Shown one piece after another: positions 1 through 7,853 of a DNA stretch of 64,000 bases. The translations under genes were made by a program, and so were the position numbers. Source of the DNA: Paracoccaceae bacterium. Lineage in GTDB: Bacteria; Pseudomonadota; Alphaproteobacteria; Rhodobacterales; Rhodobacteraceae. The number at the start of each line of letters is the position of its first letter. The stretch's first letter is position 1. The stretch covers positions 1 through 64,000 of the forward strand of contig JAPOTI010000013.1 of NCBI GenBank assembly GCA_026709265.1. Direction: 5' to 3'. The notes beneath the pieces were generated by a model. It was not told where the DNA came from. It saw nothing but the letters and a program-made list of their open reading frames with translations, and did no database searches.

Positions 1-19
1 AAAAGGCCGTTGACTGCCT

Positions 20-607
20 CTACGAAGGTAGCTGATAACGGGGGCAAGTAGTTACGCCTTCGGATCTGAAATGCCCCCGCAGTTTGTCTGTCGCGATCCT
101 GTCCCGCCGCCAGCCGCCGTCCCGCCAGAACAGGGTTGGACCGGTAAAGTGTGTCCATGCGTCCCGCTGAGCACCCATGTTGTCCCAACCCGCAATGGTC
201 AACGCACGGGGTGGAATCTGGCAGAGTTTCTGCCTGACAATGTCCCTGGGAGCACCCAGCTTCCTGTCCCGACCGTTATGGGCATTCACCAGTGCGGCCA
301 CCTCGACCGGAAGCAGAAAGCCAAGATTGTCGATCTCGATGCCGAGAATCGAACAGGTCATCTGCCACGACAGACGGTCAGATCGGGTAAGATCGCCCGC
401 ATCATCCGCCCATTGCCGGCCCGTGAGCCGTCGCCAGATCGTGTCACAACTGTCCGTCGCCCATCTCCACCGGGTGTTCGCGTCGATCTGCCCCTCCTGT
501 GGCAGACCCGCCAAGGCCTCAACGGTCGTATCGATCAGGAACTCCCGCGGATCATCACTGCGTGGGGGATCAAGCATCTGAATATCGCGTGGGGTCACAG
601 GTGACAT
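20..607 (-). CDS. Hypothetical protein, 195 aa, first gene left of a divergent promoter
   Basis: I do not recognise a family. The product is a soluble, Trp-rich protein without signal peptide or membrane segment. The ORF track begins at 739, but I prefer the ATG at 607 (protein starts MSPVTPRD) because AAGGA lies nine bases upstream of it, whereas the extra 44 residues look like translated leader. The stop is a TAG at the very left edge. It is transcribed away from the 862-13666 operon and shares with it an intergenic region containing two perfect palindromes, so the two directions are probably co-regulated. It is probably an accessory gene of the integrated element; function unknown. Confidence 0.55.
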   Translation of the reverse strand: MSPVTPRDIQMLDPPRSDDPREFLIDTTVEALAGLPQEGQIDANTRWRWATDSCDTIWRRLTGRQWADDAGDLTRSDRLSWQMTCSILGIEIDNLGFLLPVEVAALVNAHNGRDRKLGAPRDIVRQKLCQIPPRALTIAGWDNMGAQRDAWTHFTGPTLFWRDGGWRRDRIATDKLRGHFRSEGVTTCPRYQLPS

Positions 608-861
608 GGGAGCCATTCCTTTCCTATCGTGTCCTATCTTGCGGCGTGGCCCTGAATCGCAGGGCGAATCAGCGATTCGCCCATCTGCACAAACGTGGCC
701 AATCAGGGCCAGAGCAATTTTATCATTTTGTCGCCACAAAATGCGACTCCCACCGCGGTTTCGTGACCATCAACCGCTGATTCCCTTTTGGCCATTACAA
801 TTGTCGGCAGGCCTGGGATCAGGCGCAGCGACGAATCAGCAGACAGCGATGGAATCTCACG
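608..861. promoter_or_regulatory. Divergent intergenic region with two perfect palindromes
   Basis: This 254-base gap separates the minus-strand gene ending at 20 from the plus-strand operon starting at 862, so it must hold both promoters. It contains a 9-bp perfect inverted repeat (GGGCGAATC, 3-nt spacer, GATTCGCCC; 662-682), an 8-bp perfect one (CATTTTGT, CGCC, ACAAAATG; 724-743) and a shorter TGGCC/GGCCA pair (696-711). Palindromes of this size between divergent genes usually bind dimeric repressors. I see no convincing -35/-10 pair. No matching regulator gene lies next to it in the window; the AlpA-like and RHH proteins are candidates by exclusion only. Confidence 0.5.
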
Positions 862-2586
862 ATGGCCATGGAACCCAACAGACTCAACACGCGCACAGCC
901 AGAACCGATGATGGGGGTTCTGCCTGCCTGTTCTTCCACGATTCCTATCAGATGTGGTGCATCCGGCTTTACAAGACATCTGACGACAACAATTCCTTCG
1001 ACCCGGCGGCGCCCCGCGATCAGTTCATCTTCGAGAATTATCCGACGGCGCTGGAAGCGTTTCAACATTACGATGCGGCCCAACCCGCGGCGGCTGACCG
1101 GAAGATTGAGGCCGAAACCGCGATGACAGAGGATCCCGCACACCATCTGCAGACAACATTATCAGATCCGCATGATCCGGACAGGGAAAATACCGCCGCC
1201 CGTGCCCTCGTCGCGGCCGAGCAACAGAACGGGATCAGTGAACAGCATTGGCTCCCGGCCGAGATCGTCACAACGGAGATCATGACAGACCCGGAAACCG
1301 GCAGGAGGCAACTGAGACATCAGGTGCACCCTGTCGAACTCCGCTGGGATGACGGGGACGAGGGATTCCATCTGCGTCAGCAGGGCGACACAAGCCAAGG
1401 AGAGCGTCTCGGCATTCATGCCGACTCAGAGCGCAAGGTCAGCGATCTCAGCGATCTTCGGATCAAGATTCCGACGCGCAACCCGGAGGATGGAACCCGC
1501 GCCGAAAATACCTGTTGTCCCTTCACGCTCGAAGGCTGGGCCACGATGCGTCAGGTCTGCATGGATGCCGACATTCCACGCGAGAACGAACTCAAGGCCA
1601 GCACCACGCGCTGGGCGGCCTATGTCACCCGGATGCACCAGTGCATTCAGGACCGCCTGCGGGACGCGCAGGGTTCAACCCGTGACGCCGGGCTGGATCC
1701 GGTCATCACTGCGATTTCACTGTCCCGCGTGATTTCCGAACAGATCGGTCCCTGTGAGTTACCGACCAATGTCACCTATGACGACCTGTGCCGCTATGCG
1801 CTGGCCGAGTCCCTGGAACGCCAGTTGCGCCTGTTCCCCGGTGGGGTGAAACCGGAACCGCCACTCGACCTCCCGGCCACGATCGGCGCGACCATTGGCG
1901 TGGAACCGGTGACGGCAACTGTCGGGTCCGGTGCCTGGTTCCGGGCTGGCGTCTACCGCACGGCGGCCGGCGGCGGGCCCGGTGCGTTGGATGCCCGCAG
2001 CAACGACAATCTGGTCCGAATGGTTTTTGAACCTCTCACCACCACACCGCCCGAAGAACTTCAGGTCGCCAAGTTTACAGGAGATGAGGCGATTCATGAT
2101 CGGGTGCAGGAGCGACTTGAGGTGATCGCTGAAGAGAGCCAGAAGACCCATGTTGCCGATGGCCGGGTCAATCCCGGAACCAATCCCTGGGTCGATGAGG
2201 TTCTGAGCCGCCTGCAAAAGGCGTTCCCTGACAAGATCTATGCACCCGACGCCATCGATCTCTGGCGAATCGGCGGGCGCGATGGCATCGATATCCTGCG
2301 GGTGCGCGACCTCGCCGGCACGACCCTCTTGACCTGGCCGGCAGCGGATCGCCGCTCCATTCTGGAGATCAGCCGTGAGGGGCGGGATTACCCGATGATC
2401 CATCGCGCCCAGATTGCCACCCCCGAAGAGATCACGCAGCTGCACCAGCGGGTTGAGGAACGCGCCGCCCGGACGCGCGTTGGACCCGATGAGACCATCA
2501 CTGAACCGGTGCGGCTGATCGACACGGAAGCGGTCAGACGCACCGAACGGCAACGCGATCGCGACGAAACCGGATGGGATCTCTGA
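862..2586 (+). CDS. Hypothetical protein, 574 aa, first gene of the helicase operon
   Basis: No family recognised. The N-terminal 75 residues form a compact aromatic segment (FFHDSYQMWCIRLY, FENYPTALEAFQHYD) that reads like a small separate domain. A hydrophilic linker follows, then a long acidic body rich in Arg, Asp and Glu with no signal peptide or transmembrane helix, so it should be cytoplasmic. The ATG at 862 has no strong Shine-Dalgarno; another in-frame ATG lies two codons on. It ends three bases before the GTG of the helicase gene, which makes co-translation likely. Proteins of this type, encoded ahead of a large helicase in conjugative elements, are generally uncharacterised. Confidence 0.6.
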   Translation: MAMEPNRLNTRTARTDDGGSACLFFHDSYQMWCIRLYKTSDDNNSFDPAAPRDQFIFENYPTALEAFQHYDAAQPAAADRKIEAETAMTEDPAHHLQTTLSDPHDPDRENTAARALVAAEQQNGISEQHWLPAEIVTTEIMTDPETGRRQLRHQVHPVELRWDDGDEGFHLRQQGDTSQGERLGIHADSERKVSDLSDLRIKIPTRNPEDGTRAENTCCPFTLEGWATMRQVCMDADIPRENELKASTTRWAAYVTRMHQCIQDRLRDAQGSTRDAGLDPVITAISLSRVISEQIGPCELPTNVTYDDLCRYALAESLERQLRLFPGGVKPEPPLDLPATIGATIGVEPVTATVGSGAWFRAGVYRTAAGGGPGALDARSNDNLVRMVFEPLTTTPPEELQVAKFTGDEAIHDRVQERLEVIAEESQKTHVADGRVNPGTNPWVDEVLSRLQKAFPDKIYAPDAIDLWRIGGRDGIDILRVRDLAGTTLLTWPAADRRSILEISREGRDYPMIHRAQIATPEEITQLHQRVEERAARTRVGPDETITEPVRLIDTEAVRRTERQRDRDETGWDL

Positions 2587-2589
2587 TCC

Positions 2590-5500
2590 GTGGCCAAATG
2601 GTATGCCTTCCCGCCGCGTTCACCGTTGCGCCTGCATTATACCCTCGAGGACGGCGGCCAGCGGCGCTTCATCCTGCGGATGCCACCCCGTATCAACGCG
2701 CCGAACCTGTTCGCCGCCGGCTGGCGGCGACCCGGCGGGATTGCCGGTCTTCTGAGTGGCATGGCACCGGATCCGGCGGCCTTGTTCCCCCGGCGTGTCC
2801 GTCAGTGGATGGCGCAACATGGAGCCGAATCGATTGATCTGCCACAGGCCGAATTGCGGCGGCGTTACTTTGTCCCGCGTGTCTGTCCTCTCAATGCGCT
2901 GACCATTGGGATCAATCGCAACGGGGCGGAGGTCCGGGAGTCCGGGGATGACCGCTGGCTGGTTCTGGATGGATTGTCACAGGAGGAGTCGTGGGCGGGT
3001 TCAGAACGGCTGCTGCTGGGTGGGCAACTGGATCTCAGCCTGCGCATGCGCGATCCCAGCCAGTATCAGCCCCTGGCCGCACGAATCGCCGATGAGGTCG
3101 CCGTCAACAGACTCAGGATCAATCCCGACGAGATGCAGGAACTTGCGGCCGCCCTGATCAAGCCTGGCCATCGCGATTTGCCGACCTGGACCGCCAGCGC
3201 AGACCAGTCGTATGCATTGCTGCAGCAGGAAATCATGCTGGCCATGCTGGCACCGGCGCGGGACTCGGCCGCACGGCCGCTGCACAGTTCCGCCCGGCGG
3301 CTCATCTCGGCAATCCCGTCGCTCAGGGACGGCGGCGACACCGATCCCCCGCCTGATGTCATGGCGGCACTGGCTGCCGTGGTCGGCCCCCTCGAGGCGG
3401 CACAACTGGTCGCCCCGAATGGGGACGCAACACGCGGGTGGGGGCGATTCTTCACGGGTGCGGATGACAGTCACGCGGTCCTGGATCTACGTGGCCTGCC
3501 ACCGCACGAAGCCGCAGCCACAATCACGACGGAATGCGCCCGGCGCAACGGACGCGTGGTCACCCTGCTCGCGACCGACCCGCACAGTGATGACGGCGCT
3601 CCGGTCCTGCAGGCGTGGCAGGATGTGGCCAGGGTCCGGGGTGTCGAGGCCGCGGCTGTCTTGCCGGATGAGACCATCTGGGAGGGTCCGGCAACATTCA
3701 TCGCGTTCGGCCAACGGCGGGAGAATCTGCTCGACGCCGCCACGGGCGTCTCAATGCGGCTGGAGCGTGAACAGGTGCGTGAGGATCTGTCTCACTGGAT
3801 CTACGAAGCCCAGCGTGGGCGCGCCGGAATTGCCGGTCAACAGGACCGACTCGCCAAGTTGACCGATTACCGGCCGGCCTCCAACGTCAGCACAGCGGTG
3901 CTCAAGCTCCCGCGTGCACAGGCGGCAGATGCCCGCCGCGCCATGCGCCGCCTGATGACAGATCATGGCGCAGTGGACGCCTATGTCGCCGGAATCATGG
4001 GGCTTGAACCCGCAGAACTCGCCGTGGATCCCGCCACGGGACACGGCTGGTCGGCAGAGCAGATCGATGCAATCGCGCTGGCGGAATCGGCGCATCGCGA
4101 CCAGGGTCGCGGCTTTATTCTGGCCGACCAGACCGGAACCGGCAAAGGCCGGACCGCGATGGGTTGTGCCCGGGCCTGGCTCAACGGGGGAGCCCATCGG
4201 AAGGTGATCTACCTCACAGTGGACAAGGCCGTCGCCGTGGATGGTGTCTTGCGTGACCTTGTCGATACCGCGACAGAGGGGTTGGCTGGCCGGCCACTCG
4301 TCATTGCCCGTGATAGTGAACCCCCCGCAGATCTCGCCGATGCGGCCCGGTCCATCAACCAGCGACGGGAACTCTATCAGAGTGGTGGATTTCCCGCCGA
4401 TCGCCGGTTTCTGATCTCGACCTATCCGGCATTTCAGGCGGCGAAGTGGGATGATCCTGATCCCGATAAGACCGACAATGACCGGGCACCGGCCGCCTGG
4501 TTGCAGGCAGTCTGCAACGACCCGGCTGTCATGGTGATTCTGGACGAATCCCACAAGGCCCTGAACCGTGAAGGCAATATCGGCCACAATATGCGGGCAG
4601 CGATTGCCCATGCGGGACGAGTCCTGTTCGTCTCGGCGACGGCCCTGCGCGATGGCCGGAATGTGGACCTCTACCGCCGGGTCTTCCCGCCGACGATGTC
4701 ACCGGAGGATTTTCAGATCATCGAAGCCATGCTCCGACGCGCGTCGGCGATGGAACTCGAATCCTTCGCCGCCTCCCTGATCCGGGATGGCGTCATGCTG
4801 CGGCGTGAACATGACAGTGCCGACATCATCCGCTCCGTGGCCGGTCCGACCGACACCGAGACGCAATCCTATGACCAGGTGATGAACGGGCTCCGCGGCC
4901 TCGCGAGCGCGCTTCTGGAAGCCAAACGCACCATCAGAACCCGGAACATGGGCGGTGCCGGTCAAGGCTGGCGCCACTGGTCCGACGCCGCACAAGTCAA
5001 CATGACAGCCGGAATGGGCGTCATTCTGGATCAGATTTCATCCCTCACCCTGGCCAGCATGACCATTCCGCAGACCGCACGTGTTGCCAGCCTCAATATC
5101 GCAAAGGGCCGCAAACCGGTGATTTCCATGACACGCACCAACGAATCCTATCTGCAACGGATTCTGTCCGGAGACGCCCTTCTCACACCGGGCGAGGAAC
5201 ATCGCATCGGTGACCAATATGAGGACGGCGTCGCGACTTATCAGCCTTTCCCACCCCGTCAACTGGATGCCCGGGACTATTTCAAGGAGCAGGCCGCCCG
5301 GCTGTTTGACATCACGATCAGCGACCGCGGGCACAGATCCATCCCGGAGGGCGGGCGCGGCGTCGCTGTCCGACGCCGCGGCGGACCCATTCGTCGCAAT
5401 CTGCTGGATGAGGCTCGCCGCGGTGAGGCCCCGGACATTGCCCGGGTGTGGAACCGGATTGTCGAGGCTGTCGAAACCTTGCCGGCACTGCCGGTCTCGC

Positions 5501-6390
5501 CCTTCGATGCTCTGAAACAGGAGTTGGCGAAAAATCCCGATGGTTCCGGTCGCGTTCCGACACTGGTTGAGATTACCGGCCGCGAACTGTTCATCAATGA
5601 CGACGGCGAAATCGAAAAGATCAACAAGACGAATGACCATAAACAGAGGGCCGCGGCGCGTTTCAACAACGGTGACGCCGACATCCTGGTCTTCTCGCCG
5701 GAATCCGGGGGAACAGGAGCTTCCTACCATGCGTCGGAGACGTTCGCCGATCAGCGGCCCCGGGAATATATCCAGAATGGCTTTGCCAACAATATCCTGA
5801 CCTTTGTCCAGAGCGGTGGGAGAACCTGTCGTTTCGGGCAGGTGGCAACGCCGGGTCATACCGTGATTGATACCGGTACGGTCCCCGATCGCCGGGCGCA
5901 GAAGATCCACAATGCCAAACTGCGCAATCTGGGCGCGATCAACGAAGGGGATCGTCAGCATGACGCCATACGGGACGATGTTCCGGACATTCTGAACAGG
6001 ATCGGGGCTGATGCCACCAGCCGTGTTCTGGAGGCCCTGCCCGATATTCGCGCGCGTTTGGGGGACCCCGAATACAATCCCGGGCGCGGGGATACAGCCG
6101 AGGCCTTCCTGCGCAAGATTCTGAATGCGCAACTGTTGCTCGATCCCGACGACAACCACAAGTTCAACAATTTGTGCGACTACGAGTACAACCAGTTGCT
6201 CGAGGAGATGAATTCGGTCGGCAACAATCCGCTGGAGACGCAAAAACTGCGGGGTGATGTGTTCATCAGGGCCCGTTCACGATTCATTGAAGACAATGAC
6301 TCGCTCAGCACCGACCCACATGACATTCACAGTGCCTTGCAGGAGCCGGTCGAACTGCTGACCGGCGACTGGTACCGCGAACCGGGATGA
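2590..6390 (+). CDS. Strawberry-notch-type superfamily 2 helicase, 1266 aa
   Basis: A large cytoplasmic NTPase of the strawberry notch (SBNO) family, found in many phages and conjugative elements, sometimes fused to N6-adenine methylases. Seen in the sequence: Walker A DQTGTGKGR with the invariant GK at about residues 518-519, Walker B/DEAH-like ILDESHKALN near residue 651, a motif III-like FVSATALRDG, and a C-terminal helicase half (RFNNGDADILVFSPESGGTG, then SGGRTCRFGQ) typical of SBNO proteins. The first 480 residues precede the helicase core; residues about 260-400 resemble the back half of an N6-methylase domain but lack an NPPF/DPPY motif. It starts with GTG three bases after the previous stop and is followed after one base by the next gene. 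Possible roles are DNA remodelling during transfer or protection from restriction; substrate unknown. Confidence 0.85.
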   Translation: MAKWYAFPPRSPLRLHYTLEDGGQRRFILRMPPRINAPNLFAAGWRRPGGIAGLLSGMAPDPAALFPRRVRQWMAQHGAESIDLPQAELRRRYFVPRVCPLNALTIGINRNGAEVRESGDDRWLVLDGLSQEESWAGSERLLLGGQLDLSLRMRDPSQYQPLAARIADEVAVNRLRINPDEMQELAAALIKPGHRDLPTWTASADQSYALLQQEIMLAMLAPARDSAARPLHSSARRLISAIPSLRDGGDTDPPPDVMAALAAVVGPLEAAQLVAPNGDATRGWGRFFTGADDSHAVLDLRGLPPHEAAATITTECARRNGRVVTLLATDPHSDDGAPVLQAWQDVARVRGVEAAAVLPDETIWEGPATFIAFGQRRENLLDAATGVSMRLEREQVREDLSHWIYEAQRGRAGIAGQQDRLAKLTDYRPASNVSTAVLKLPRAQAADARRAMRRLMTDHGAVDAYVAGIMGLEPAELAVDPATGHGWSAEQIDAIALAESAHRDQGRGFILADQTGTGKGRTAMGCARAWLNGGAHRKVIYLTVDKAVAVDGVLRDLVDTATEGLAGRPLVIARDSEPPADLADAARSINQRRELYQSGGFPADRRFLISTYPAFQAAKWDDPDPDKTDNDRAPAAWLQAVCNDPAVMVILDESHKALNREGNIGHNMRAAIAHAGRVLFVSATALRDGRNVDLYRRVFPPTMSPEDFQIIEAMLRRASAMELESFAASLIRDGVMLRREHDSADIIRSVAGPTDTETQSYDQVMNGLRGLASALLEAKRTIRTRNMGGAGQGWRHWSDAAQVNMTAGMGVILDQISSLTLASMTIPQTARVASLNIAKGRKPVISMTRTNESYLQRILSGDALLTPGEEHRIGDQYEDGVATYQPFPPRQLDARDYFKEQAARLFDITISDRGHRSIPEGGRGVAVRRRGGPIRRNLLDEARRGEAPDIARVWNRIVEAVETLPALPVSPFDALKQELAKNPDGSGRVPTLVEITGRELFINDDGEIEKINKTNDHKQRAAARFNNGDADILVFSPESGGTGASYHASETFADQRPREYIQNGFANNILTFVQSGGRTCRFGQVATPGHTVIDTGTVPDRRAQKIHNAKLRNLGAINEGDRQHDAIRDDVPDILNRIGADATSRVLEALPDIRARLGDPEYNPGRGDTAEAFLRKILNAQLLLDPDDNHKFNNLCDYEYNQLLEEMNSVGNNPLETQKLRGDVFIRARSRFIEDNDSLSTDPHDIHSALQEPVELLTGDWYREPG

Positions 6391-6391
6391 T

Positions 6392-7852
6392 ATGCGGACA
6401 TTCTCGGAGAGACTGACGACCGCGGTGATCGGGTCCATCTGGAAAGACATACGACAGATCTCCTTCACTGACTCTCTTGGCGTGGTCGTTGGCTATTCGG
6501 CACCACCCGCAGAATTGGCCGATCATGCCATTTCGCATCGGTTTCTTCTCGCACGGCCCGGCAATGCCCAACTGGAGACGATCTCGGCCAAAGACTTCAT
6601 GAGGCATTTCATGGAGGACGATTCCGGGCTTTTCGGGCGGGCGGGACCGCCCCCGCCACGCGTCGTTGAAGCCTTCAATGCCCTGGCGAGCCCGACCGGG
6701 AACACGCGACCGATACAAATTCTTCGCGGTTCACCGTTTACCACCGCCCGGGCCGCGGAGAGAATGCGCAACACCAGACGCTATATCGCACATCACCATC
6801 TCCGGCCCTACCTGCTGACCGAGCGCAATGAACGCGGCGAGAGCTACCGTGCCTGGGTCAATACCGATCCTGGAAAGCTGGATCTGGCCAACACACCCTT
6901 TCGCATTACCGCCGCCTCAATGATTGATGCGGCCAGAGCCGACTCACTGGGAGCCACATCACTCCACCAGAAACCCCGCGCAACGCAGGAGACCCGAGCC
7001 AGCCTCCGCAAATCCGACCACCGTCCCGAATATCTGTTACAGATCAGGGCCACCAACAAGGGTTTGGCCATCAGCGGCAAGGCCATTTCAAAATCATCCA
7101 TTGCGGAATTCTGGGGCCACAGCACCGGCCCCCAACTCTACCGGGCACTCACCGGGACGAAATTGCCAGCGGTCAATGACACGATCGACCAGAATGCCCC
7201 CATTCCGGCGCGGACATTCCGGCTCGCGAACCGGGATGAGGGGCAGCGGGCGGCCTATGTGGCGGCCCTGCTGGATGCCCATCCGGGTGTGCAACTCATG
7301 GCTGCGGGGCAGATGCGGGCCTGGTACGGCGAACATGGCCATCGGAATCACGAACAGCGCAAGGCCACCTGGCAGCCGCAAGCGGATTTCAACATGCCCT
7401 CGGTGGCAGAATTGGCGCAGACCGGCAATCAGGATCGCCCGTTATTGCGCGCGAGCTGGGCCAATGGTGCGGTCATGTTGTCGGCACTGCCGCCACAGGG
7501 TCACGACACAAATCAGACTGGACACGACGGAATTGGGATCAATTCCATCGGTGGCTGGGTGCTGGAACTGCCTGACTTTCGGACACCGGCTGCAGCCTAT
7601 TGGCGCAGCGAAGCGGGACGCAAACTGTGGCAGATGATCGAAGGCTGTGCGTTGCCAGACATCGCCCGGGTCGCCCTGGATGGAGACGTCGCGAAGCGTG
7701 CTGTTCTCTTCATCGACCCCGAAGAAGCCCATACAGCTGCGACGCTGGCATGGATTGCGGCGGCGTCACTGGGTGCGCGATCCGAACTCAATCGTGATTC
7801 AGAGGTGCCGATCCGTGCCAACAATCATGACACGGTGACGCTGGCGGCCTGA
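6392..7852 (+). CDS. Hypothetical protein, 486 aa, between helicase and PcfJ-like genes
   Basis: No family recognised. It starts at an ATG one base after the helicase stop and ends one base before the next ATG, so it is firmly inside the operon. There is no signal peptide or membrane helix. It is basic in the middle, with a Lys/Ser/Gly-rich stretch (NKGLAISGKAISKSS, about residues 225-240), a conserved-looking YVAALLDAHPGVQLMAAG segment around residue 290 and an Ala-rich helical C-terminus (HTAATLAWIAAASLGA). The tight packing with a helicase and a PcfJ-like protein suggests a DNA-processing or transfer accessory, but nothing in the sequence fixes a biochemical activity. Confidence 0.6.
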   Translation: MRTFSERLTTAVIGSIWKDIRQISFTDSLGVVVGYSAPPAELADHAISHRFLLARPGNAQLETISAKDFMRHFMEDDSGLFGRAGPPPPRVVEAFNALASPTGNTRPIQILRGSPFTTARAAERMRNTRRYIAHHHLRPYLLTERNERGESYRAWVNTDPGKLDLANTPFRITAASMIDAARADSLGATSLHQKPRATQETRASLRKSDHRPEYLLQIRATNKGLAISGKAISKSSIAEFWGHSTGPQLYRALTGTKLPAVNDTIDQNAPIPARTFRLANRDEGQRAAYVAALLDAHPGVQLMAAGQMRAWYGEHGHRNHEQRKATWQPQADFNMPSVAELAQTGNQDRPLLRASWANGAVMLSALPPQGHDTNQTGHDGIGINSIGGWVLELPDFRTPAAAYWRSEAGRKLWQMIEGCALPDIARVALDGDVAKRAVLFIDPEEAHTAATLAWIAAASLGARSELNRDSEVPIRANNHDTVTLAA

Positions 7853-7853
7853 G

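Noticed and set aside
5038-6243. 401-codon minus-strand ORF inside the helicase gene
   Set aside because: Antisense of the SBNO helicase C-terminal domain.
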